From NCBI GenBank assembly GCA_025526915.1, contig JAHLKH010000045.1, positions 1-64,000 on the forward strand: 64,000 nt of DNA, written 5' to 3'. The stretch comes from Entophlyctis helioformis (Eukaryota; Chytridiomycota; Chytridiomycetes; Chytridiales; Chytriomycetaceae). The notes under the pieces are model-generated. The model was given only the letters and a program-made list of their open reading frames with translations. It ran no database searches and had not been told where the DNA came from. The position numbers and the translations under genes were made by a program. Below, piece after piece: positions 11,965 to 20,823 of the stretch; the stretch's first letter is position 1; every line of letters begins with the position of its first letter.

Positions 11965-13522
11965 TCACGAGGCATCGCTCAACAGCCGCAGTGTCATGAC
12001 CCAGTCAGGCTCGGCCTTGCCCCTGCTCCTCCTTCTGCTGCTGCCTTTTCCCTGCTGTTTGCCTGGCGGCTCGCCCGAATCGAGGTCTTGTTCCATCTCC
12101 TCTATCATGGCAGCCACCAACACGCGCAACTCGTCGCGTTCATCGGCTGACAGAATCACGCCCTCGAGAACGCGCGACACGAGCAGTGCATGCAGTCGCG
12201 CTGCTTGGACGGATGGCCTCGCAGGCTTGGATTGCAGATGAACCTGGGAGATCTTGCTCCATCCAGGCGGCCCGCGGATGAGGTGGCGGACGGTTTTGGG
12301 ATACGAGCTCATTGTGACAAGGGTGTGATCGCAGAAACGACGCATAAACTCGCTTCGAGGCAAAGACTGCGAAATGCCAGGCAACGGTCAGCGCATGTAT
12401 CCACACGGATCGCTTGGTGAAGCCATGGTCACTTGCCCGAACAAAGTCCATCAGCATATCGCAGTGTGTGGACGTCTGGTCTTTGGGATTCCGCAACGAG
12501 CTGGCTGGGTTGGGGCTCACACCATCGACCGTCTTTGCGATCACCTTGACCAGTTCGCCAGCCCGCTCGGCTAGCACGAGATGGAAGTTTATGCTGCCAT
12601 CCTCCACAAAGTCGTGCTGCCCAATCTGTTTCCGGATGATCGCACCGGTCAGCATTCGCCATTGGGAGCCGCTGATGCACCAGACGATGTCCTTACAATA
12701 TGGATCCATTTGGCTGTGAGCTCGAGCGTCTCGTCTGCAATGGCCTGATCCTTGCACCTCTGTGCAGCCACCATCAGCATCTCCATCGCTTCGTTGATCC
12801 CCGTCGGCAGTCCCGATCGCCGGCCCGTGTTGCCAACCAGCGCATCGGCAAACGACGTCGGCCCAGCCGTCTGGATAAACGACGCAGACGCAGACGCAAA
12901 CCCTGCCGTGGCCGCATCCAGCATCAGATCCATCATCAGTCGCGCCTTGTCGCACGGCTCGTCGTTGCCCTGGCGTAAGCCGCGGCGGAGCTGCTCCCAG
13001 ATCCCACGCACCATGGACCAGAAGGTGACGATTTTCTTGCGGCCACCTTCGCCAGCGCCGCCCGTGCCAAGCCCGAGAGCAACGGCAACGGCGTGTCCAG
13101 GCTCGACGGCACCGCCTTGCTTCCAGACGCCGTCGAGCACGACTGGGCCAAACGATGCAATCAGCTGGCGGTACAGCACACCCATCTGTGCGGTTGCACG
13201 TGTGCTGATGCTGGCGGCGTCCTTGGTAAGCAGGTTGAGCAGCTGGCGGGTGATGGCGCTGTCCGGGTAGCTACGGCCGTCGAGGAACACTTGGATGAGC
13301 TCCAGAGCGTCTTCCACTGCGCAAGCCGTTGTCAGTCACAGCGCTGCATCGCTCGCCGCCTCGATCCCGACTGCCAGCCAGCTCACCCCGCTTCTCGTCC
13401 AGGACGATGCGAATCGAGTCTGACAGCGATAACAGAAAGGGTGCCGGGGCAGCCGACGATGCTGTGCCTGCTCTCGCTCCCATCCAGAGGGAGCTGCCGC
13501 TGAGTGCTGTCGCCATTGCCAT
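11965..13522 (-). CDS. Conserved-looking helical protein, unknown function
   Basis: Not recognised. Start at 13522 (MAMATALSGSSLW), with an alternative Met two codons later. An intron of about 70 nt (about 13319-13390) joins VLDEKRG to VEDALELIQVFLDG. The product is about 480 aa, rich in leucine-bearing helices (LLNLLTKDAAS, MLMVAAQRC, LRVLVAAMIEEMEQDL), with a basic Lys/Arg/Gly tail (GKGSSRRRSRGK) before the end SDAS. Two frame changes have no plausible intron: near 12695 (one base lost; WIHIV to DIVWCISGSQW) and near 12375 (one base gained; before SLPRSEFMRR). Its stop lies 126 bases beyond the start of the downstream large gene on the same strand. Confidence 0.6.
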
Positions 13523-13601
13523 TTGGTGCTCACTGCCGCTGTGGATCTTGTCCGAAATGATAAGATGAAAAACGCAACTTTGTTCAATAAGACGGCCAAT
13601 G

Positions 13602-14950
13602 TCACTTGTCGGCAGACGGACGGCTGGACATGGACATTGCAGACAGTGCAAGCACAAACACCAAGGGCACAGCCGCACTCGCAAACAGAACCCACGACTT
13701 TGTGGTTCTGTTGCGCCTGTCCCTCTTCTTGGACTCTTGCTTCGCATGGTGTTGGGCAGCCGATCGCGCCTTCACTGCAGCACGAACCTTGGCTTGGACA
13801 GTCTGTCCAGCACTCGGCACGGATCCACGTCCAGAATCATACGCGCTGTCGATGCGGCCCACCAGCCCCATCTTGGCCAGGTGCCGCATGGTGCGACGCA
13901 TGCCTTCAGTGCGATGCACACGGGGATGGTATCCGAGATCGCGCTGTGCCTTGGCGATGGAGAAGAAGTGGGTGACGCCGACCTTGAGGACCTCGGTGCG
14001 AGTCAAGAGTGGCATCGATGGAACGAAATGCGACAGATACGGATGGAGATACTCAATCAAAAACGCAATCCAGAGCATGACAGCAACTGACAGATGGAAC
14101 GTCGGCACCTGCTGCCCACACGCTGTGAACTGAGCAATGGATTGTACGTGTCAGCAACGCACGAGGCACCGGCAATAGCAATCCCTGCAACCCACCAGCG
14201 GCTCCATAAAGTCAATGGTGTTGATCGGATCGTTGTCAGAGATAAAGTACGCCTCGCCGGCTGCCGCGCGTTCAGTAGTGTCCATCAACGACTTGGCTGC
14301 CAGAACGTGCCCATCTGCAAGATTGTCGACATAGACCCAGTCCTGCATGCTAGTTGGAGGGCCGATCCTGATCCGCGCATACCCATCCTTGATGTTCTGG
14401 CTGTGCAACGATGGCAAGTCAGTAGTGTGGCAAGCAACGCCAACCGTTTGCAAGGCCCGATGAACGCACATGGTGCGTGGAAAGTGCCGCTCTTCGCCGT
14501 CACCGTAGATGGCTGCACTGCGAATCGCACACGTCCACAGCCGGCCATCCGTACCAGCTTCCTTGGCGCCATCGAGCAGCGCAGATCCGTTGGCCGACAG
14601 CACAATCTCTTCAGCTATGCTCTTGGTGCGCGAATACTCGTCTCGGTGAAGATGCGGTGGGAAATGTGGCATGGTTTCGTCGCCATCGACGATCGTCTGG
14701 CCTCCAAACACGACGTTGCTTGAGGAAGTGTACACGATGTACGGAACGCCGGCCTTGAGACAGGCGTCAACGAGCGAGCGGGTGCCTCCAATGTTGACGG
14801 CTTTTGTGCGGGCGCTGTCCATCATCTCTGCACCAGACATGCCAAAGGAGGCCGCATGGAACACCACCGAAGCGCCAGACATCAACTCAGCCAGCGAGTC
14901 ATTGTCGAGCAGATCCATCTGTCGGTCGGCTGGTGTCATCAGCAACAGCA

Positions 14951-14985
<35 letters not shown>

Positions 14986-15272
14986 GTTTGTCTTGTGCTA
15001 ACCTTTTGGCACACAATGCTGCCCTTGTCGACTGCCTTCTGCACAGCTGCAGGTAGTTGTACCGGAAAGCGGATGTCGAGCAGACGCACTTGCATGTCCA
15101 TGTCTCGGACAACGGCCAGTCCAAGGCGCATGCCAAAGAACCTGCCAGCGCAGAGCAGCAGCGTTGTAAGCCGGCGCCTGCCTGTTCAGGTGCATACGAA
15201 GCAAGCAAGAGTCCAGCCTCACCCGCCGCCGCCTGTGATGGCAGCCACCTTCTTTGGTGAACAGACGGTCAT
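13602..15272 (-). CDS. 3-beta-hydroxysteroid dehydrogenase/isomerase-like short-chain reductase (SDR42E type)
   Basis: NAD(P)-dependent extended short-chain dehydrogenase, probably acting on sterol or steroid-like lipids at the ER. Four exons: 15272-15223, 15141-15004, 14918-14196 and 14108-13602. Their junctions restore the Rossmann motif TGGGGFFG (exons 1/2) and MEPL-VPTFHLS (exons 3/4). Visible motifs: D-rich strand LLDIRFP, FHAAS, the Ser plus YSRTKS pair (YxxxK catalytic motif), WVYVDNLADGHVLA, FISDNDPINTIDFMEPL and the C-terminal KVGVTHFFSIAKAQRDLGYHP, which is characteristic of the 3beta-HSD/ERG26/SDR42E family. A hydrophobic segment (SVAVMLWIAFLIEYLHP) and a C-terminal transmembrane stretch (WVLFASAAVPLVFVLALSA) suggest membrane anchoring. 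ERG26 proper is a less likely alternative. Confidence 0.82.
14936..14983 (+). repeat. CAG/CTG triplet repeat within an intron
   Basis: An interrupted CAG run (CTG on the coding strand) fills much of the intron 14919-15003 of the SDR42E-like gene. It is spliced out in the exon model given, so it is not translated. Confidence 0.8.
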
Positions 15273-15335
15273 TGCGATCTTGGGCAATCTCAATGAAACG
15301 GCCGATGGATGTATTTGGGAAGATGATGAAAGGGC

Positions 15336-16667
15336 CTACCCTGCAGCAAGAAGACGATCAATGGCCGTCTGGTTGCCGTAGTCGATGGCTTCGTCAAGCA
15401 GCATCTGCCGTGCCTGCGGCGTCAGACTCTTGACCAGCACACGCGCCATCTCGTCTGTGGCGGCATCCGCAACCGCATGATACGTGAACCGCTCGGTGCG
15501 GTTGGCAAGCAGCCACTCGACCACAGCCGCATGGCCGTTCTTGGCCGCCTCGTCGACGGCATCGGTCGTGCATCCCTCGGTCCTGTGCGCGTGAAGCCAC
15601 TGGACCACATGCAGATGGCCGTTCATGGCCGCGTCGTTCATGGCTGCGACCGTGCATCCCTCTGCGCGGTTCGCATGCAACCACTGCACCACTGCCAGAT
15701 GGCCCTCCTGTGCCGCCCAGTCCATGACGGCCGGCGTCCATTCGACCGTGTCTGCATCAGTGTGCGCATGCAGCCACTGCACCAGATCCAGACGGCCGCT
15801 GGATGCCGCCCACTCCACCGTGTCGGACGTGCACACTGCCGACGAGCCCGCCGACAGGATCAGCTGCACCATGGCCAGATTGCCCTTGCTGGCCGCATAG
15901 TCCAGCGCGCACACGTCGCCGTTGTTCCAGTTGACCTGGTCAATGTGCTCGACCTCGACCAGGTTGGTGTCCAGCATGTGTTTGAGGAATGCCACATGGC
16001 CGCCCTTGAGCGCTGTGCTGGCGAGATCCGACGGATGGCCCAGAGGAACACAGTCGAACCACTCGTTGCGCATCGGCACGCTCGACACCGTCTGCCGGGT
16101 CGGCGGGTCGGCAAAGCGCTGCCACAGCCGGCCGTACATGTCGCGGCTCGTGACGTGGGCAATGTCGTCGGCAGACAGAGCGGCGTCCGGCAGCAGCGCC
16201 AGATCGCCTCGCCAGTCTTGCTTGAACGCGTCCACAAACAGCGACCGCTTGGTGGTGTCGGAGAGGCCGTCGACTGGGCCAAGACGGCGGCAGAGGAAGC
16301 GGGTCAGAGGGCCGGCTTGGTCGAGGATCTTGTCCTGCAGCTCGCCCGGATAGAGATCCCACAGGCTGGTTGCCTTGATACGCCGCAGCGACTGCAGCCG
16401 GGCCATCTCCTGGCACCTTGGCCGCCGGACGGCTGCTGCTGTTGCTGTCGTCGTCGACAAAGTGGATGCAGCCATGTGTGCGTTGACGAGCACTTGCAGA
16501 CAGCGCAGCAGGTCGGGCCGGCCAGCGCTGCTGAGCAATGAAACCATGTCTGCCACCTGGCCGTCCAGTGCTGTTGGTTCTGCTGCCTGTGTTGCCTGTG
16601 TTGCCTTGTGTGGCAGCTCGGTGACGGTGAAGCCAGCCCGTCGTCGCTTGGCTGGTCTGCCTGGCAT
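15336..16667 (-). CDS. Ankyrin-repeat protein with an F-box-like N-terminal segment
   Basis: Single-exon ORF of 443 aa starting MPGRPAKRRRAGF, whose basic stretch could be a nuclear signal. A segment around residues 95-130 (LWDLYPGELQDKILDQAGPLTRFLCRRLG) resembles the short helical F-box-like start seen in many fungal and amoebal ankyrin proteins. From about residue 215 there are roughly seven ankyrin units with the recurring pattern W-x-A-x-x-G-H-x-x-V-V-Q-W-L-H-A-N/H-R. Repeat spacing is about 33 aa. The role is presumably protein binding, perhaps as a substrate adaptor; no partner can be named. It sits 63 bases beyond the start of the SDR42E-like gene on the same strand. Confidence 0.8.
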   Translation of the reverse strand: MPGRPAKRRRAGFTVTELPHKATQATQAAEPTALDGQVADMVSLLSSAGRPDLLRCLQVLVNAHMAASTLSTTTATAAAVRRPRCQEMARLQSLRRIKATSLWDLYPGELQDKILDQAGPLTRFLCRRLGPVDGLSDTTKRSLFVDAFKQDWRGDLALLPDAALSADDIAHVTSRDMYGRLWQRFADPPTRQTVSSVPMRNEWFDCVPLGHPSDLASTALKGGHVAFLKHMLDTNLVEVEHIDQVNWNNGDVCALDYAASKGNLAMVQLILSAGSSAVCTSDTVEWAASSGRLDLVQWLHAHTDADTVEWTPAVMDWAAQEGHLAVVQWLHANRAEGCTVAAMNDAAMNGHLHVVQWLHAHRTEGCTTDAVDEAAKNGHAAVVEWLLANRTERFTYHAVADAATDEMARVLVKSLTPQARQMLLDEAIDYGNQTAIDRLLAAG

Positions 16668-17003
16668 CTTGTGCTGTTGGTGGGCAAGCAGCCGTCATTG
16701 CTCGCTGCTGCTGGTCGACTGGCAGATCGTGCAGTGCCTTGCATGGCAGGCAGGCAGGCAGGCAGGCAGGCAGCGAGATCCCTCTGCTACCCGAGCCTGC
16801 GAACCGAGGAGCCACCTGCTCTGCCAGCCCTCGATCGTTGGTAAGCACAGGTGGCGAGGTGGCGAGGTGGCCGGTGGCATGGTTGGTGAAGTGGCGAGGA
16901 GGCACGTGTGGACGCGGCCAGAGTCCGGAAGGGAGCGTTGCACACGAGAGTTGTACAGGAGAGTGGCACACGAGAGGCTGCGGGCGACTCGGCCCGGTTG
17001 CCA
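16668..17003 (-). promoter_or_regulatory. Upstream region of the ankyrin gene, up to the copia insertion
   Basis: There are 336 bases without a supported gene. It contains a short caggcagg repeat near 16745-16772 and a gtggcgag repeat near 16851-16900. The copia element was inserted at its far end, between the AGGGC duplications. Confidence 0.4.
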
Positions 17004-17008
17004 AGGGC
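17004..17008. repeat. Target-site duplication, copia element (distal copy)
   Basis: AGGGC directly precedes the LTR that begins at 17009 and is repeated immediately after the other LTR at 22190-22194. Confidence 0.9.
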
Positions 17009-17076
17009 TGATGAGTTGGATTTGGTAGGATAAGGTAACTTCATTATCACACGCGCTCGCACACACATTCTCAACA
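17009..17076 (-). repeat. 3' LTR of copia element
   Basis: 68 bp, identical by eye to 22122-22189. On the element strand it begins TGTTGAGA and ends CATCA. The RT/RNase H stop codon lies inside it at 17071-17073. Confidence 0.95.
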
Positions 17077-19296
17077 CTCCTCCTTTTGTGTGAGCGCGTC
17101 AATCATACCGAGTTGTCCTTTGCACGCAACGAAGGGATCCTTGGCGAGGGCTTTGGTGAAGATATCGGCAACCATTTCCTTTGTTGGTATCCATGCGACC
17201 GCGACGATGTTGTCAATGATGAGTTCGCGGACGTAGAAGTGCCGAACAGCGATGTGCTTGTTGGTCTCTTGGTTGATGCGGCCAGCGTTGTTGAGGTTTG
17301 AGACGCAGGCCTGATTGTCGTTGAACATGGTGACTGGCCCGCCTTGCTTGAAGCCAAGTCCCTCAAGGACGCAGAGGATGGATACAACCTCTCGCCCAGC
17401 TGCACTGGTAGCCATGAGCTCAGCTTGTGCAGTGGATGTGGCGACCGACTTCTGGCGGGAGCTCTTCCAGGAGACCAGCGACTTGCCGAAGAAGACGCAG
17501 TAGCCTGAGGTTGATCGACGAGTGTCCTTGCAGCCGGCCCAGTCAGCGTCGGCGTAGCAGGTCAGCGGGTGCAGGTCGCCGGCGGCTGTGGTCGCGTGGC
17601 CGCCGAGGGTAAGGCCGAGAGACGGCTCCTCATTGAGGTACTCGAGAACGCGGTTGACCATGGTCCAGTGACTAGACGACGGTGCATGCATAAACCGGGC
17701 GCAGAATCCGACGGCGGTGGAGATGTCGGGGCGCGTGCCGCACATCAGGTACATGAGCTGGCCGACAACGTGACGATAGGCACTATGCTCGACGATCGGC
17801 TCGTGCTCCTCCTTTTCCTGGGGTCTGTGTGAGCTCTCTGGTCCATCCGAGGAGCGGGCAGGAGTGGAGGCAGAGCCGAGGTCCCAGGTTCCGGCCTCGT
17901 CAAGAATCGATTGTGCGAAGCGGGACTGGTGCAGCGTGAGGGTGCGGGCGTTCCTGTCGCGGATGATCTCGAGGCCGATGATGACCTTGGGCTCGCCGAG
18001 ATCCTTCATCTCGAAGGTCTCAAATAGGCCACGACGGACCTGCTCGAGAAGGGCCATGTTGTCGGTGGCCGCGATCATGTCGTCAACGTACACTCCGATG
18101 AAGAGGCGACCAGTGATCTTGCCGGGTTTGTCGGGCTTGCCAGTGTAGATGAATATGCATGGGTCGGACGTGGCGGACATGCCTTGCTCCAGGAGAGCAG
18201 CCGTGAGGGCCTTGTTCCACTCGTGTGGAGCTTGCTTGAGTCCGTAGAGTGACTTGCGGAGGCGGCAGACGAGGGGGCGGCCGTTCGCAGCATGGATGGC
18301 GTTGTCGATCTCGTCGATACCCATCTCGGTGATGCCGGGCGGCAGCTCCATGTAGATCTCCTCCTTGAGTGTCGCGTGCAGGAATGCGGTGGAGACGTCC
18401 CACTGTGCCATCTCGAGGTCCAGAGTCGCTGCGATGGTGAGCAGTAGGCGCAGTGAGCTCATTCGCATGACCGGCGCGTATGTCTCGAAGACGTTGACGC
18501 CGGGAGTCTGCTGGAAGCCTCGGATCACGATGCGGGACTTGGGCAGCAGCTCGGTCGCCGGTGGTGGGAGCGTCTTGAGTTTGTTGACCCACTTGCACGT
18601 GATGAGCATCATGTCGGGTGTCTGGTAGACGAGCTCCCAGGTGCCGTTCGCAAGGCATGACCGGATCTCCTTCGTGGCTGCCGCGACCCAGATGCCATTG
18701 TAGCCTGGGTGCGTCATCTCCTTCCAGTTGAGCGGGACCGGCATGTCGGTGGGGCTGCTGGTCGTGGACGCGAGGAGGGCGAACGCTCCTGCGAACAGTG
18801 CGTACCCGTTGCTGCTGATGGATGGTGGCGCCACGGCGAGTGCTGCTTGACTGGCATTGTGCAGTTGGCTGATGCGCGCAGATCGTCGCAGCACTTGCGT
18901 GTTGTTGAGCACAGTCGTGGCTCCTCCTGGCGCGGCGCCGTTTGCCAATACAGTTGAAGTTGAGACTGCACCATCCCCCCCAGACGAGACTGCAGTGGCA
19001 GGTGGTGCCATGCCAGATGGTGGGTCGGCGTAGGCGAAGTCATTGCCGCCGGCCTCAGGGGAGGCAAGGCCGAGTTTGGCAGCGAGCAGGTCGAGCTCGG
19101 CCTCCTGGTCGCGCTCCTGCTGGGCGAACATTGACTCGGCGGTGACAGGCGGTGTAGGGAAGGACAGCTGGAGCACCTCGCTGAGGGCAGAGTCGGAGTT
19201 GCTTAGGTCATGTCGAGCTTGGTGACCACAAAGTTTGGGTTGGCGTTTGCGAGCTGGACGGCGTTCTGGCGGGAGATGTGCATGCATGCGTGCCAC
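17071..19296 (-). CDS. Copia pol: reverse transcriptase and RNase H
   Basis: The 741-codon frame is open from 19296, but the copia-homologous part starts well inside. Residues before about 200 are linker-like (LQLSFPTPPVTAES...). RT motifs: CKWVNKLK, VFETYAPV, WDVSTAFLHATL, CRLRKSLYGLKQAPHEWNKAL and the catalytic YVDD (near 18090), then YRHVVGQLMYL and RPDIS. RNase H motifs: CYADADWAGC, TSTAQAELMA, NDNQACVS and KHIAVRHFYVRE. It copies element RNA into DNA in virus-like particles. The frame differs from the protease frame upstream, and their junction near 19205 marks where integrase should be. The stop TGA uses the first bases of the 3' LTR. Confidence 0.9.
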   Translation of the reverse strand: MARMHAHLPPERRPARKRQPKLCGHQARHDLSNSDSALSEVLQLSFPTPPVTAESMFAQQERDQEAELDLLAAKLGLASPEAGGNDFAYADPPSGMAPPATAVSSGGDGAVSTSTVLANGAAPGGATTVLNNTQVLRRSARISQLHNASQAALAVAPPSISSNGYALFAGAFALLASTTSSPTDMPVPLNWKEMTHPGYNGIWVAAATKEIRSCLANGTWELVYQTPDMMLITCKWVNKLKTLPPPATELLPKSRIVIRGFQQTPGVNVFETYAPVMRMSSLRLLLTIAATLDLEMAQWDVSTAFLHATLKEEIYMELPPGITEMGIDEIDNAIHAANGRPLVCRLRKSLYGLKQAPHEWNKALTAALLEQGMSATSDPCIFIYTGKPDKPGKITGRLFIGVYVDDMIAATDNMALLEQVRRGLFETFEMKDLGEPKVIIGLEIIRDRNARTLTLHQSRFAQSILDEAGTWDLGSASTPARSSDGPESSHRPQEKEEHEPIVEHSAYRHVVGQLMYLMCGTRPDISTAVGFCARFMHAPSSSHWTMVNRVLEYLNEEPSLGLTLGGHATTAAGDLHPLTCYADADWAGCKDTRRSTSGYCVFFGKSLVSWKSSRQKSVATSTAQAELMATSAAGREVVSILCVLEGLGFKQGGPVTMFNDNQACVSNLNNAGRINQETNKHIAVRHFYVRELIIDNIVAVAWIPTKEMVADIFTKALAKDPFVACKGQLGMIDALTQKEEC
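17077..17087 (-). other. Polypurine tract of copia element
   Basis: On the element strand AAAAGGAGGAG abuts the 3' LTR, the usual plus-strand primer position. Confidence 0.8.
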
Positions 19297-19805
19297 TCGC
19301 GCAGGGTGCGCTTGGTGACAAGGAGCGCGAGAGCGTCTGAACCGTGCGGCAGGAGGACCGGCTCAGTGCGGTGCTCAGCTGAGGGGCTGACGAGCCGCAG
19401 GAGTCCATTCTCGTCAAAGTGGAACCACGCGACAACGGACGATCCGTCGGCGCTCAGCACGCGCAGGCCGTTGAAGCCGGCAAGTTGCGGGTGCAGGCCG
19501 TCGGTCTCGGTGATGCAGGGAAGGTGCATAGTGCCGGAAAGCGTGGCTGTCAGGGACTGGCTGCCGATGCCAGCTACGACCTGAGGGACGGTCTCCGTGA
19601 GGCCGCTGTGGAAGTGTTCGATGCAGCCTGAGATGTGTTGTGTGGCGCCGGTGTCGTAGAGAATGGTGTTGCGCAGAGGTGTGGCTGAGCCGGCGATGCT
19701 GGCGGACAGGGCCATGGCCACTGCCGGGTTGCAGCCTGGTGGTTCTGGGAGAGCAGCGGACAGCATGGCAGAGGCAGTGGCTGCCTGAGTGGGCATGTAG
19801 TGCAT
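19203..19805 (-). pseudogene. Copia protease and GAG-pre-integrase fragment
   Basis: The aspartic protease motif is ILYDTGATQHI, followed about 100 residues later by the GAG-pre-integrase pattern TLREWHACMHISRQNAVQLANAN (usual form WHxRxGH). The frame stops at 19203, and no DDE integrase follows in any frame before the RT linker. A stop also lies just upstream of the Met at 19805, so this segment is not in frame with either gag or RT. It is read here as a remnant of a once continuous gag-pol frame. Confidence 0.75.
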
Positions 19806-19806
19806 G

Positions 19807-19817
19807 GGCAGCTGCGG
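19807..19817. repeat. 11-bp direct repeat flanking the minisatellite segment (left copy)
   Basis: ggcagctgcgg here, against ggcagttgcgg at 20831-20841 (one mismatch). Both encode P-Q-L-P on the element strand, at the gag end and the protease start, so they may mark a later insertion or duplication. Confidence 0.45.
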
Positions 19818-19995
19818 AGGCGGTGCATGTTAGTGGCTGCTGTTGCATGACCGATGGTCGGAGCGGAGTTTTTGAGTGCAGAATGTGGCGGAGATTGAGA
19901 GATGGCAAGGCAAGCATATCCCCCCCCTCTCCAAAGCGACGCCGCACAGGCAACAAGCCGACGGCGAGGCATGGAAGGGCGAGAGGGAGGACACA

Positions 19996-20640
19996 GGCCG
20001 TGAGCCAGGCCGCGGCACCGTGGGCACCGTAGAAAAGAGGGACACAGGCCGTGAGCCAGGTCGCGGCGCCGTGGGCACCGTAGAAAAGAGGGACACTGGC
20101 CGTGAGCCAGGTCGCGGCACCGTGGGCACCGTAGAAGAGAGGGACACTGGCCGTGAGCCAGGTCGCGGCACCGTGGGCACCGTAGAAGAGAGGGACACAG
20201 GCCGTGAGCCAGGTCGCGGCGCCGTGGGCACCGTAAAAGGGAGGGACACAGGCCGTGAGCCAGGTCGCGGCACCGTGGGCACCGTAGAAGAGAGGGACAC
20301 AGGCCGTGAGCCAGGTCGCGGCGCCGTGGGCACCGTAAAAGGGAGGGACACAGGCCGTGAGCCAGGTCGCGGCACCGTGGGCACCGTAGAAGAGAGGGAC
20401 ACAGGCCGTGAGCCAGGTCGCGGCGCCGTGGGCACCGTAAAAGGGAGGGACACAGGCCGTGAGCCAGGTCGCGGCACCGTGGGCACCGTAGAAAAGAGGG
20501 ACACTGGCCGTGAGCCAGGTCGTGGCGCCGTGGGCACCGTAAAAGGGAGGGACACTGGCCGTGAGCCAGGTCGCGGCACCGTGGGCACCGTAGAAGAGAG
20601 GGACACTGGCCGTGAGCCAGGTCGCGGCGCCGTGAGCGCA
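19996..20640. repeat. 51-bp minisatellite, about 13 copies, inside the copia element
   Basis: The unit contains gtgagccaggtcgcgg and ccgtgggcaccgta. The period of 51 is a multiple of three, so several frames stay open across the array on both strands; the long repetitive ORFs here are artefacts of that. In the middle of the array units alternate between a gtagaagagagg and a gtaaaagggagg version, giving a 102-bp higher-order repeat. Confidence 0.92.
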
Positions 20641-20823
20641 TGTTGATGATGGTGTAACGGCCGTGAGCCGGGACAGCGCCGTGGGCGCGAGGGAAGAGCA
20701 TCGGGAACCAGGCAAGCGAGTGTCGGGAATGCATGCTTCATTGCTCAGAGGAGCAACCAGTATGCAGGCGACAGTGCCATGGGGAGCGGGGCTAGGCAAG
20801 GGAACGGAAGAAGGCAGGTTGGA

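Noticed and set aside
19876..20646. Possible CRISPR-like array
   Set aside because: The units are contiguous with no spacers, and the host is a eukaryote; this is a minisatellite.
19414..20799. Long repetitive ORFs on both strands (up to 461 codons) as possible novel repeat proteins
   Set aside because: They arise because the 51-bp unit is a multiple of three and lacks stops in several frames; no frame shows selection, and the array sits inside a retrotransposon.
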